A DNA stretch of 64,000 nt from Sceloporus undulatus (taxonomy: Eukaryota > Chordata > Lepidosauria > Squamata > Phrynosomatidae). The notes under the pieces are model-generated. The model did no database searches and was not told the DNA's origin. It saw only the letters and a list, made by a program, of their open reading frames with translations. The stretch covers positions 187,333,608-187,397,607 of the forward strand of contig NC_056523.1 of the NCBI RefSeq assembly GCF_019175285.1, given 5' to 3'. Within the stretch, counting starts at the first letter, position 1; the number at the start of each line of letters is the position of its first letter. This document shows positions 46,301 through 54,856 of this stretch, piece by piece. The position numbers were made by a program, and so were the translations under genes.

Positions 46301-46312
46301 CTCATCAGCTGA
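27526..46312 (+). CDS. PORCN: Protein-serine O-palmitoleoyltransferase porcupine
   Basis: This ER multi-pass MBOAT-family acyltransferase attaches palmitoleate to a conserved serine of Wnt proteins, which is needed for their secretion. The 14 coding exons are 27526-27661, 29397-29589, 31036-31079, 31462-31643, 33026-33156, 34972-34986, 37629-37643, 37735-37860, 38505-38605, 41035-41111, 43546-43609, 45223-45308, 45953-46063 and 46211-46312. They sum to 1383 bases (460 residues; the longest human form has 461), and every junction is GT/AG and in frame. Landmarks are [19 protein letters not shown] at the start, [55 protein letters not shown] with the catalytic-site Asn at about residue 305, and TYAASALLH with the catalytic His at about residue 340. 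The end is [15 protein letters not shown]. Two 15-base microexons fall where human PORCN isoforms differ. The ATG is 10 bases into its exon and matches the human start. Confidence 0.98.
27662..29396. other. PORCN intron after the first coding exon
   Basis: Non-coding. It holds two hAT-like palindromes, near 28355-28470 ('ttggactacagttcccagca' with 'gggagttgcagttccacaac') and 29165-29312 ('tgttggattgcagcttccaa' with 'agttgcagtccaacaacatc'). There is also a G homopolymer at about 28717-28731. Confidence 0.55.
29590..31035. other. PORCN intron
   Basis: Non-coding. It contains a family H hairpin element at 30243-30440 and a short palindrome near 30736-30830 ('ttattactcccagaatcttt' with 'gggagttgtagttcaaaaag'). 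Otherwise it has no recognisable content. Confidence 0.5.
30243..30440. mobile_element. Hairpin DNA transposon copy, family H
   Basis: Arms 'gatcttgtagcacctttgag' and 'ctcaaagatgctacaagatc' in inverted orientation around a variable loop. Confidence 0.85.
31714..31920. mobile_element. Palindromic MITE, family P1 (variant b)
   Basis: 'aatgcagtttgacacaactt' at the left, 'gtcaatctgcattatgttta' at the right, inner 'aatcctgtgatttgcagttt'. It lies in a PORCN intron. Confidence 0.7.
32085..32500 (-). mobile_element. L2-like LINE 3' fragment
   Basis: An A/T-rich 3' tail (32100-32290) is followed by 'gttccaaagtctggaagcaa' and 'ccgctaagaaggccctgttg'. On the minus strand this encodes a degraded [13 protein letters not shown] motif, the typical end of L2-clade reverse-transcriptase frames. 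Confidence 0.65.
32640..32955 (+). mobile_element. Bov-B LINE 3' fragment
   Basis: 'gaacagatcaagcctgaaat', 'tactttggccacatcatgag', 'atgctaggaaaggtggaggg', 'tctcatccacaaggtcccca' and 'gagggcagttaataaaaaca' lie in Bov-B order. The RTE-type frame is broken. It ends 70 bases before a PORCN exon. Confidence 0.85.
33363..33569. mobile_element. Tigger/pogo-like MITE, family T1
   Basis: TA-CAATTGACCCTCCTTGTCC at the left, GCCCACTG-TA at the right, with 'tactgtatatcatgggactt' inside. Confidence 0.8.
33570..33755. mobile_element. hAT-like MITE
   Basis: The left end GCAGTGCTTCTCAAGC and right end CTTTGAGCAGTGATGC are imperfect inverted repeats with hAT character. It abuts the Tigger-like element to its left. 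Confidence 0.6.
34030..34584 (-). mobile_element. Multi-hairpin GC-rich DNA element, copy B (555 bp)
   Basis: The ends are GGCGGGTTACAGACCGCC and GGCGGTGTGTAACCCGCC, flanked by TTAG on both sides (34026-34029 and 34585-34588). Inside lies a series of strong hairpins: 'ctgcgggaagcgg' with 'ccgcttcccgcag'; 'ggggtgtccttggg' with 'ccaaggacacccc'; 'ggggccagttggcccc'; 'gctgggcgcagcc' with 'ggctgcgcccagc'; a near-perfect 'aggaaggagctcc' palindrome; 'gaggacatca' with 'tgatgtcctc'; and a last stem around 'attagggttagggagatg'. It is inverted relative to copies A and C and shares with them the ends and the TTAGGG-containing stem. The central stems differ. Confidence 0.85.
34972..34986 (+). other. PORCN: PORCN 15-base microexon 1
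   Basis: AACAG|GAAGCGCAGAACCAG|GTAATG. It adds five residues in frame (part of KKRRTR). It lies at the position where human PORCN isoforms include or skip short exons (human KKRKA). Skipping keeps the frame. Confidence 0.85.
36725..36915 (-). mobile_element. tRNA-derived SINE (Sauria SINE type)
   Basis: Plus-strand reading gives 'cagggttttgtggggcttag', 'gtctccagagtcgtagacc' and 'aaccactatgccacactgac', the reverse of the SINE head and body. Confidence 0.7.
37024..37062. repeat. GA microsatellite
   Basis: (GA) tract with one AAAG interruption. It is followed within 20 bases by a plus-strand SINE, whose own tail ends at a second GA tract at 37288-37316. Confidence 0.95.
37065..37285 (+). mobile_element. 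tRNA-derived SINE (Sauria SINE type)
   Basis: 'gtattttgagtgttggaata', 'ggtgaccttaggcaagtcac', 'gataggttctccttagggtt' and 'taacttgaaggcacacaaca' appear in order. It is bracketed by GA microsatellites. Confidence 0.8.
37629..37643 (+). other. PORCN: PORCN 15-base microexon 2
   Basis: ACCAG|GAGCACCATGGTGAG|GTGAGT. It adds STMVR in frame; the human counterpart reads RGTMVR. A second donor-like GTGAGG inside it (37639) could be used but would break the frame. Confidence 0.82.
38165..38430. mobile_element. CR1 LINE fragment
   Basis: 'cttctctgtgacagcccttt', 'agatatttaaagactgcagt' and 'caggctgaacatgcccagct' are characteristic CR1 wording in sauropsids. It lies within a PORCN intron, just upstream of the exon at 38505. 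Confidence 0.7.
38857..39295. mobile_element. Family H hairpin element carrying a nested insertion
   Basis: The left arm 'agatcttgtagcacctttga' and the right arm from 38960 onward form one H copy. Its right end resumes after 39250 ('tctctctacatactgattct', 'acagactaacacagctatat'). The insert 39013-39247 is a family Q element. Confidence 0.85.
39013..39247. mobile_element. Palindromic Harbinger-like MITE, family Q (235 bp)
   Basis: Ends are GGCCTGATACAGACAGGCC and, read back from the right, GGCCCTATACAGACAGGC. The 3-base sequence AAT flanks both sides (39010-39012, 39248-39250). A long inverted repeat runs almost the full length. A 3-base duplication with GGCC... ends is the PIF/Harbinger pattern. 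Confidence 0.8.
39550..39720. mobile_element. Family P1 MITE (variant b), partial
   Basis: 'tacactgcaggattcatgca' at the left, inner 'ggaattctgggatttgtagt' and 'actacaaatctcaagattcc'. The right end is lost, running into a LINE fragment. Confidence 0.65.
39722..40030 (-). mobile_element. L2-like LINE 3' fragment
   Basis: On the minus strand it reads [20 protein letters not shown], the conserved end of L2-clade reverse-transcriptase frames, followed by an A/T-rich tail. Confidence 0.75.
40047..40412 (+). mobile_element. Multi-hairpin GC-rich DNA element, copy C (366 bp)
   Basis: Same length, order of stems and orientation as copy A at 16469-16834; by eye roughly nine bases in ten agree. The ends are GGCGGGATACACACCGCC and GGCGGTTTGTACCCCGCC. 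ACA flanks both sides (40044-40046 and 40413-40415), a likely 3-base target duplication. It sits at the edge of a LINE fragment in a PORCN intron. The long open frame across it is not a gene. Confidence 0.85.
40637..40862. mobile_element. Palindromic MITE, family P1
   Basis: 'tccaaaacacactgcagaaa' at the left and the reverse-reading 'gtccaagacacactgcagaa' at the right. It lies 170 bases upstream of the PORCN exon at 41035. Confidence 0.85.
41683..41944. mobile_element. CpG-rich Tc1/mariner-like MITE (262 bp)
   Basis: It starts TA-CAGTGCCTCCTCGCC and ends GCAGGCGCACTG-TA. The CAG...CTG ends and flanking TA (41681-41682, 41945-41946) fit Tc1/mariner (pogo/Tigger). The inner arms include 'cgccttacg' with 'cgtaaggcg' and 'ccattg' with 'caatgg'. 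Many CpGs remain undecayed. Confidence 0.75.
42130..42600 (-). mobile_element. L2-like LINE 3' fragment with TTTA tract
   Basis: A (TTTA) tract at 42138-42162, then 'gcctttctcccaggagggac' and an A-rich stretch. 'ggaagggcattccagaatct' on the plus strand encodes a degraded RLWN-type end on the minus strand. Confidence 0.55.
44473..44705. mobile_element. Palindromic Harbinger-like MITE, family Q (233 bp)
   Basis: Ends GGCCTGTTACAGACTGCC and GGCAGTCTGTAACAGGCC are perfect inverted repeats, flanked by TTA on both sides (44470-44472, 44706-44708). TTA is the classic PIF/Harbinger target. The arms are nearly complementary throughout, so the copy looks young. Confidence 0.88.
44865..45070 (+). mobile_element. 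tRNA-derived SINE (Sauria SINE type)
   Basis: 'agccagcatggtgtagtagt', 'ccactgggtgacgttggaca' and 'taaatcacttgatggcatac' with a (cca)-rich tail. Confidence 0.8.
45620..45860 (+). mobile_element. tRNA-derived SINE (Sauria SINE type)
   Basis: 'aagtggtttgagtgttggct', 'gggtgaccttgggcaagtct' and 'aacttgaacgcacacaacaa'. It lies 95 bases upstream of the PORCN exon at 45953. Confidence 0.8.
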
Positions 46313-49300
46313 ACCTCTATGTGGACTTGAGGAGAGATGGAGCAGGAGGAGAGGGCAGGAACTGAGGTCCCTGTCACCTTCAAAAACTTTGAATGCCATT
46401 TCTGGGCTTGAGTGGTCTGGACGCTGTGCTGAGCCCTTTTTCCTCTGGGACAATTTCAAGGGAAAAGGCCTCTTTGAGGGAATGTTCTTCCTCATTGCCC
46501 TCAAAAGAAAGTGAGTTAGGGCCCACATGAAAAAATGAATGTTGCAAAACATAGCCCAGACAGAGGATACCTTTTGTTTAGGTACATAAAACAGAGAAAA
46601 TCCTTTTTATTTTATTTTATGAAGGAACATTATCTGTTAACCACTGGTACCTTTCTGGCCCCATCCATTTCCATCTTAGCTTCATTCTAGTGGTCGTTTG
46701 AGGAAACTTCAACTCTCCTCCTTCCCCTTGTATGACTTAATTTAAGGATTTTTACTAGAACAATTGCCCTGCTGTTTTTTTGCATGCTGTCTTATTATTT
46801 CCTCTTGCTCTCTTGTGGCTAACTTTGGGAACTACACTCTCCACTGTCATGGTATCCTTTATTATCCTTGGAGTTGTGGCTTCTTTTTGCAGTAAAGTCT
46901 GATAGTTGGCCAACTGGAATGGTGATCTTTTAAATGGTATCTGGGTTTAAAGTATCCTTTTCTCTTAACTTCAGGACAATTTTAATTTAGATTTAACAGT
47001 TCTGTATAGCCAATTTGCATTTCCAAAAACCTGTTATCAAAGGGTATTTGAGGGTTATTTTTTCTCCATATCAACAACAGAAATGTTGTCTGGAGGATTG
47101 GGAAAAGAGCCTGCAAAAGTGACTGTTTTGGACTACAGCTCCCAGAATCCCCCAGTCATCATAGCTGCTGACCATCCTGGCTGGAAGATTCTTTAAGTTG
47201 TACCCTATAATGGTAAATTTCCAAGGTGTGAGTGGGAGAGCACGGGGTGAGCAAGTGCTACCGATGCAGAAGAATGAAAAGAAACTGTACAGGGTACTGA
47301 AGCACCAGCTGTCTGAGACCAATGGGGTTCCTGTTTATCTGCTTCCTCCATAAGCTTGTGGACTAGAAACTTGCTCCATTTCCCCCTCTTCAAATGAAAA
47401 TTCAAGGTTATAGAATTTTACAGTATGCCAGATTGTGCATTGTTAATCAAAATACATTCAGCCCCAGCACAGTGTTGTTCTGGTTTAATTAATCTGAAAT
47501 AATGTGCACTCTCACATTCCAGGGATATTACTATGAGATCGACTTACTTCTGCTTTTATAACTATTGTTTATAGTAAAGAAGTGAGGAGGAAAAGGTATT
47601 GTGGTTTTTAATGTTTTTTGTCATAATCCATTTCCCATGATTGTGAATAGGTCAAAGGGTAATTGGAATGTATTAAGTACTGAATCTGTGTCAAGGGATC
47701 TCAGGTATGAGCCTTTAAAATAGGCATGGGCAACTTGGGCAGGTTTGGGGCCCCAGTCTTCCCAACAACACCATAAGGCCACAATGAGCACCAACATTGG
47801 GGAGTAGGGCAGGGAAAGGAAAAATTAAAACTAGAGGTGACAGCTATCTCTATGTCCAGTTTTGACCTTTGGATTTTGGGATCTTTTCCTGACCTTGGGA
47901 GAGAGGGAAAAGCTGGCCTGTGTAATTGCCAAAACTCTTCCTAGAGGCCTTCAGGAATGGAAACAATTATTTTTTAACTGAATATTTTTTTAAAAAAGCA
48001 CCGAAGAGGTTTGGGTGGGTGCTCTAAACTGGAGAGCTCACATAATGGGTTGCATTTTACATCCTAGCTTTAAGAGATTATTTCTCCACATCTTTCATTA
48101 TCCTATCTTAAAAGCCCCAATTACCCTGTCTTTATGGTTGCCTGGGTGAAAATTGGAGAGAGCTCCTATACCTTTCATGTCAAAGATCAAATTTTGGTAG
48201 CTGCTGGTTGCCATATAAACAGGTAACAAGCAACACCAGCTGAAATGCACTCTTTGTGACACAACCATTAAAGATATAGGGGTCCTGTCCAGTTTCTAAT
48301 CTGGCAACCTTACATAGACTCTGCTCTTAACTCATTGATATTTTAGGAGTCTAGTTGCCACTGGAAGTAGTCCTGCCTTTGTCACAAAGGCTTATGAAAT
48401 ATTAACCCACTGCATCTCTAAGAGGAATGTACCATCAAAACTAGGAGTGGTATAAAACACAGGTTATAATTGGCACTGGATGACTTCTGCTGCATAAAAT
48501 ACAACTATTCTTGTAAGGGAAAAATAAATATTGATACTCCCTTAAAGTGGTTCTATGAGGCAGCACCTGCAAATGTGGCATAGAGAGGTGGTAATGGGCC
48601 TGAATAATACAAGTTATACTATTTTAGATTGCAGTTGGTAATCCCATTATTAAAATATTTTATTGAAAAACATTTCTATACACCACAATGACTAAGCTGA
48701 GGCTGCCATCATGAGATGATGCAATTCAGTAGAAAAAAAGAGGGAGCCCACAGTACAAGTGAGCACTAAAGTCAGAATTATAGAAGCCATTGTATTCCCC
48801 ATCACCATGTACAGATGTGAAAGCTGGACAGTGAAGAAAGTGGATAAAAAGAAAATCAATTCATTTGGAATGTGTTGTTGGGGAAGAGTGCTGAGGATAC
48901 TGTGAATAGCCAAAAAGACAAATAAAAGGATCCTTGAGCAGATCAACCCTGAAATTCCCTGGAAGCCAAGATGACAAACACAGAGGCTGTTGTACTTTGG
49001 CCACATCATGAGAAAAGGCAATAATGCTAGGGAAGGTAGTATAAAGAGAGGAAGACTGCATGCTAGATGGAGAGATTCAATTAGGGAGATCATGGCCCTG
49101 AGTTTTCAAGACCTAAACAGAGCAGTAGAGGAGAGGGTTTGTTTTTTTAAGTGTTTCATCCACAGGGTTGCCATCAGTCAACTTGCCATGAGGGCAGTTA
49201 ATAATCAGGAAATTATCTGCAACAACAATGAACTAAACAGTGGTTCTGCCAGCTTACCTCCTCATCTGTTTCCCTGGGTACATTTCACTTCAGGTAATAC

Positions 49301-49783
49301 CCTTTTGACACATGGCATTATGACTCTACTTTAACTGTCGTGGATGCATCGTACAGAACACTGAGACTTGTAGTCTTGGAACACACCAGACCTCTCTTGT
49401 AAAGAATTCTAAATATCTCCTAAATACTTTATAGGGGGATCCGTTCTTGCAATGTGTTTTCCTGTTGGATCCAGTGTGGAGGGAGGATCTATGACCCTCT
49501 AGATTTTGGACTTCATCCTCGAGTGGATGTCCCCTGCTAGCAATTCATGGTGCTAAAACCACGTCTTACCATTCCTCTACGTCAATACGGATGTACACAC
49601 CTAACCTGTTCAGGAATCTCCACCAGGTGAGGAGAACTGAACTTGGGCCCTGTTGCCAGGGCACCCATTCCTGGCCTACGTCAATGATTAATTCAGTGAC
49701 TAATGATGAGAAAGTAGGAAATTATTGGTTGCAGGAGAGTTGGTGGTTGGGTACCTGGAGACACCTGTCCTGATGAGAAGAAA
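46313..49783. other. PORCN 3' UTR and spacer before the transporter gene
   Basis: Non-coding. The PORCN 3' untranslated region starts at 46313; its end is unclear, with one AATAAA at about 48523. A hAT-like piece lies near 47115-47200. A Bov-B fragment occupies 48700-49210. The 400 bases before 49784 should hold the transporter promoter, but I see no strong motif. Confidence 0.5.
48700..49210 (+). mobile_element. Bov-B LINE 3' part
   Basis: 'catgtacagatgtgaaagct', 'ggacagtgaagaaagtggat', 'ccttgagcagatcaaccctg', 'tactttggccacatcatgag' and 'tcatccacagggttgccatc' lie in Bov-B order. They represent the last 150 or so codons of the RTE-type reverse transcriptase plus the 3' end. The frame is broken. 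This is the longest Bov-B piece in the window. Confidence 0.88.
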
Positions 49784-51292
49784 ATGGTGCGTGTGTCAAA
49801 CTGTTCCCTCTCCAACGATCCCTTCCCTTTGTCGTCTGAGATATTTCAAGGTGAGAAGGGGCATACTACAGAAGAATAAGAAACAGTAACCAAACTAGGA
49901 TGAGGTTGTATGGAGGAATGATGGAAGGGTAACCAGAATTTAGGGCAAAGGTACAGAGCTGTGTTTCAATCAGAGCTTTCTGGAGCTTGGCGCCATAATT
50001 GCATATCCTCCTCCAAAGGTCCCAATTTGTCAGAAACAGTCCTGATTAATTCTCTGCCATCCTAGCTACCTTTAAAATGTCCCAGTTTCTTTCTTCTACC
50101 ACTTTCCCCCTTTGTCCCTTGGCTTACGTCATTTGGTGCAAATGGAGCTCAAAGTGTAAAAGTAGTTTGGACATATCCTTGCCCTTCCCAGTGGGCTCAG
50201 GCAAATGCACACAGCTGCAGCCACACTAGGGAGCAAACAGGATTTAAACGAGAGTTAAACTAGAGAAAACCAGGAAATGCCTGATGTTTATCACACAACA
50301 TTTTCTGGTTTTCTCTGGTTTAACTCTCGTTTAAATCCTGTTTGGCCCCTAGTGTGATTAAGCAGCTAGGTGTGTTGTATTCCTCATCAATGATCTTTGC
50401 AATCTTGACCACACTTTGATGTTTCAGGTGTCCCAGTTTCTACCTGTTAAATGTTGGCAGGTATGCCATTGTTTTCAGTTTCTCCTGGGGACAACAACAA
50501 AGTAATAACCAAGTATTATTGACCATACGCATAGTGTCTTTTCCTTGTGCTTGAGGAAAACCCACCCAGCCATCTTCCCTCAAAATGTCTGACAGAAGGA
50601 GGAAGGACGCATAATGTAATGTGTTCTAAGAATAATAATTTTTTAAAATGGGGAAGGGAAGGCTGTCGTCTTTTCTTCTGACCTACACCACTGTTCCTCT
50701 GTCACAGTCATCAAGGGCCAGATCTGGATCTTCTTGGTCCCGGTATTCCTGGGCCTTGTGCAGGTCGGGCTCTTCCTGGAGCAGATAGGCTTCTTCTTGC
50801 GCCATGGCAAGAGCTCCCACCGTACCAGCCTCTCACTCTGGATCTTGGGGGTTTATCCGGTAAGAACAGAATATGAATCAATCAGTCCTATCTCACAACC
50901 CCATCCTCCACCTCCAATACCCTGTAATCCTCAATAATGTAAAGAAAGAACCACTGAACCCCCCTTCTCCTACATTCCCCCTTTGTCCTCAGCTTACTTC
51001 GGTTACTATAAACTAAGTTTGAAGTACACAAGTAGTTTACACTCTATTAATTCAGCAAGGGGAAGAAGAGACAAGATGAAAGGGCTCAATCTTACCTTTC
51101 CTTGCAAATTCAGAAAAAAGTTGCAGCCTTTCCTGATTTGTAGGTTCTTCCCTGTTGATAATGTTTGCCATCTTAACCATACCCTGATATTGCTTGGCCA
51201 ACAGTGTCTAGTTTTTATCTCTGAAATGTTGCAGGGCATGAAACATGCATATTTAGCTTAAGGGCGAGTGGGACGCTCGTGCGGCTTAGAGA

Positions 51293-51344
<52 letters not shown>

Positions 51345-54300
51345 NNNNNNNNNNCGATTTATTTATATACCGCCCAATCACTGGGAATCCGAGTGACAGA
51401 GGGGATATTCTCACTAATCTCCTTTTCAAACAGGTATTCAGCCTCACTTCTCTCATTGGTTTGTTCATTCCTCGAGCCTTCTTTGTCTGCAGCTTTGTGG
51501 GATCCATGTGAGTTTATTTGGATGTGTGTGTGTGGATTTAAACTTAGCAAATTAAGTTTAGTCCAGGAAAATTACAGGCAGGAAGAGCTGAGATCTTCCA
51601 TTTGTGGGCTGTTGTTCTCAAAATGCCTGTAGGGGAGCCTGTAGAATTGTTTGATACCTTTTCAGTTGAGGTATTACAGCTAAAGAAAGATGCTTCAATT
51701 GAATTTCTCTTTCTCATTTAGTTGTTAAAAGTACACAACCCCCTTATAGAGAAGCAATGGAATAATGGCTGGTATTTCTAGGTCAAACAAAATTATAATC
51801 TTCCTAGGTAAACTTGAATTACAAGACTCATTTTAGAAATTAAGTATTTGCTGCCTATTGGCCTCCTTGCCATTTGCTGTTTCCATAAAACACACTGGAA
51901 GCAGCCTTCCAGTCCTGAATGGGCATACCAACGTTCATCCTGATATTTCAGGCTTTAATGGAGATAATCACATTAACATGCATTTTGCAGTGTTCATCTC
52001 CATCATGAAACTAAGTGCAGACTGCCCTTTTTGCTTTATTAGCTTTCATTCCACCATCTGAGTCTTCACAACCAGTAACACAGCATATTTGGAATTTTTC
52101 TCTCCCTCTTCAGAAGAGGTGCAGTTATGTCAAATGGGGGCCTGAAATGTGCATTCCCAATTTAACTCCAAGATCTAAAGAAAGAGAGAGAGAAATTAGG
52201 TAATATATCTACAAACCAATGGAAGGGCAAAAAGGTAAGGTTAGCCCAAGACCATATTCTGTTCAATCAATGAGTTATCCTTAGCTACTGGGGCCGGCCA
52301 CACAATGGCTGAACCATTGGGCAGAATGGAGTGATCTCCTTAGGCAGCAGGCGTTGTGGGGCAGTATTGGGGCTGGCCCTCCTGAATTCATCAGTTTGTC
52401 CTCCTGTATTGGAGGACAGTACTATGTATGCCACACCAACTTTTGTTGTTGTGTGCCTTCAAGTTATTTCTGACTGATGGTAACCCTAAGGCGACGCTAT
52501 CATGGGGTTTTCTTGTCAAGGTTTGTGCAAAGGGGGTTTCCCATTGCCTTCTTCTGAGGCTGAGGAAGCGTGACTTACTCAGGGGGTTTCCATGGCCATG
52601 TGAGGATTTGAACCTTGGTCTCACAGAGTCTTAGCCCAACACTCAAACTACTACACCTTGTTTGCTCTCACACAACTTTTGGGTTCCCTTAAAACTAGCC
52701 TGCTATCTCTATCACTGACTGGCTGGGGAAGGATTTGCATCTTCTCCTTTGCTTCAGTCATGGAAACTGCAAATCACCTCCATTGTGATTTGCTACTCAG
52801 GTTCCCATATTTATGTAACACTGTTTTCCCTGTGCTGCAGCTACCACTCTATCACCCTCTGGAAATTCCTTGCCTTGATCCGAGATTTCTTTGGCGGCTC
52901 AGACCAAATGCTCAAGCAACTGGCAGGGCAGCGTGTTTCTCCAAACCCTTTCCCCTGCTGCTGCTGTTGCTGCCTTCCTGAGATTGCTGCCAACAGGTAA
53001 GAGACTACAGTATCTTTGTTGCCAGGTTAGACTTATCACAATAAGGTCTGCATATTGAAAGAGAAATGACTAGATTTCTCTTCTTTACATTTCCCCCTTG
53101 CAGTGAATTCAGAAGCTGAGCTTGAGACTGACTAGTTAATATAATTAGTTACTGTCATTAGTTCCTTTCCCTAACAATGAAGGTATAGCTATCTAATTAT
53201 TTTGATTGTAACTCAACAAGGAATAATGTCACTCTTTTTCTGCAGTGTGGCTGTAACTGGGTTTTAGTTATTTTTATTGTGAAACTTTTATAGCTATACT
53301 TTTTCTATAGCCTCACTCAGCAGTGGAGGATGAATATCACATGGTAAAGTGGTGGTTTATACTGCTGGCTTGTGTTCTGTTTTACTAGTTACTAAATTTA
53401 GTAATAATTACTACATTTTAGAGACCTGTTATGTATAATGAGGAGGGATGTGGTGGCTTAGTGGTTAAGATTGCAATGCTGGCAGGTCAGCAGTTTGTGA
53501 GGCCCAAGTCTGCATGACGGAGTGAGCCCCCGTCACTAGTCCCAACTTCTGCCAAAAGCATATAAAGTTCGAAAGCATATAAAATTGCAAGTAGATAAAT
53601 GGGTACCACTTCAGTGGGAAGGTAACAGTGTTCAGTGCAGTCATGCTGACTGAACGATCACACATGGCTGGCTGAGATAGTGACATTTTTGCTCTCTGAT
53701 GGTTCAGTATGCACAAAGTTTGTTGCAGACATAAAATTATTTTAAAATTATGTACAAAATTACCTTCAGGGTACGTGTGTACACTGTATGCAAAAGACAG
53801 ATGAATGTAATGTTTAGACTTGGGTCCCATCCTCAAGATATCCCATTGTTGTTATTGTTGTTGTGGACTTGAAGTCATTTCTGACTTACGATTATCCTAA
53901 AGCAAACCTATGAAGGGGTTTTCTTGGCAAGATTTGTTTAAAGGAGGCTTGCTATCACCTGCCCCTGAGGCTAAGAGCATGTGACTTGCCCAAGATCATT
54001 CAGTGGGTTTTATAGCCAAGCAGGGAATCAGACCCTGGTTTCCAGAATTGTAATCCAACACTCACACCACTATGCCACACTAGGTCTTGAGATATCTCAT
54101 TATGTATATGTAAATATCCAAAATTCTAAAACTCTTCTCACCCCAAGCATTTCAGATAAGGGAGACTCAACCTGTAATAGCAATGCACTGAAACACTTGG
54201 TTTCAAGTCCTGTATTATAGTACAGTATAGTGGAGGATAACCAATGATCAATCTTTTATTCCTCCCCCCCATAACAAATAACTCTTTCATCTACTTCCGT

Positions 54301-54533
54301 CCTACAGAACGAACTTGCGATGCATGACACTGGCTGTGTACCAGCTCTCTCTCATCCGGACCATCCTCTTCTTTGTCACCCTTATCCTGTGGACAGATGA
54401 GAAATACGACTATGGTGATGTGAGTGAGTCTGGCCCTGGGAATCATAGCTAAAGGACAAAGCGGCTATTATTTCTTTATTTACAGTATTTATACCCTGCC
54501 CTTCAGCCCTAAAGGCCCTCAGAGCAGCTTACA

Positions 54534-54572
<39 letters not shown>

Positions 54573-54812
54573 TAGATAGTTTCCTGCCCTCAGGCTTACA
54601 AACTAAAAAGACGTAACACAAAAGGAGAAGAGAATGGTGGGGAAGGGGATCAGGTCCAGCAGTTCTTCTCTCCCTCTGAGGCCTGGACCAAGGCAGATGG
54701 ACTGGAGGGAGGCTATGAACTATTGAGCACTAAAGTTAATATTGGACATGCCTACTAAGCAGAGAATAGCCACATGATATTCCCACTGATCAGACAGGTT
54801 GGGTACTTTTCC

Positions 54813-54856
<44 letters not shown>

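Noticed and set aside
48700-49210. Possible retroviral or other virus-derived sequence
   Set aside because: Its wording and tail are those of the Bov-B LINE. I saw no LTRs, gag, pol or env remains anywhere in the window.
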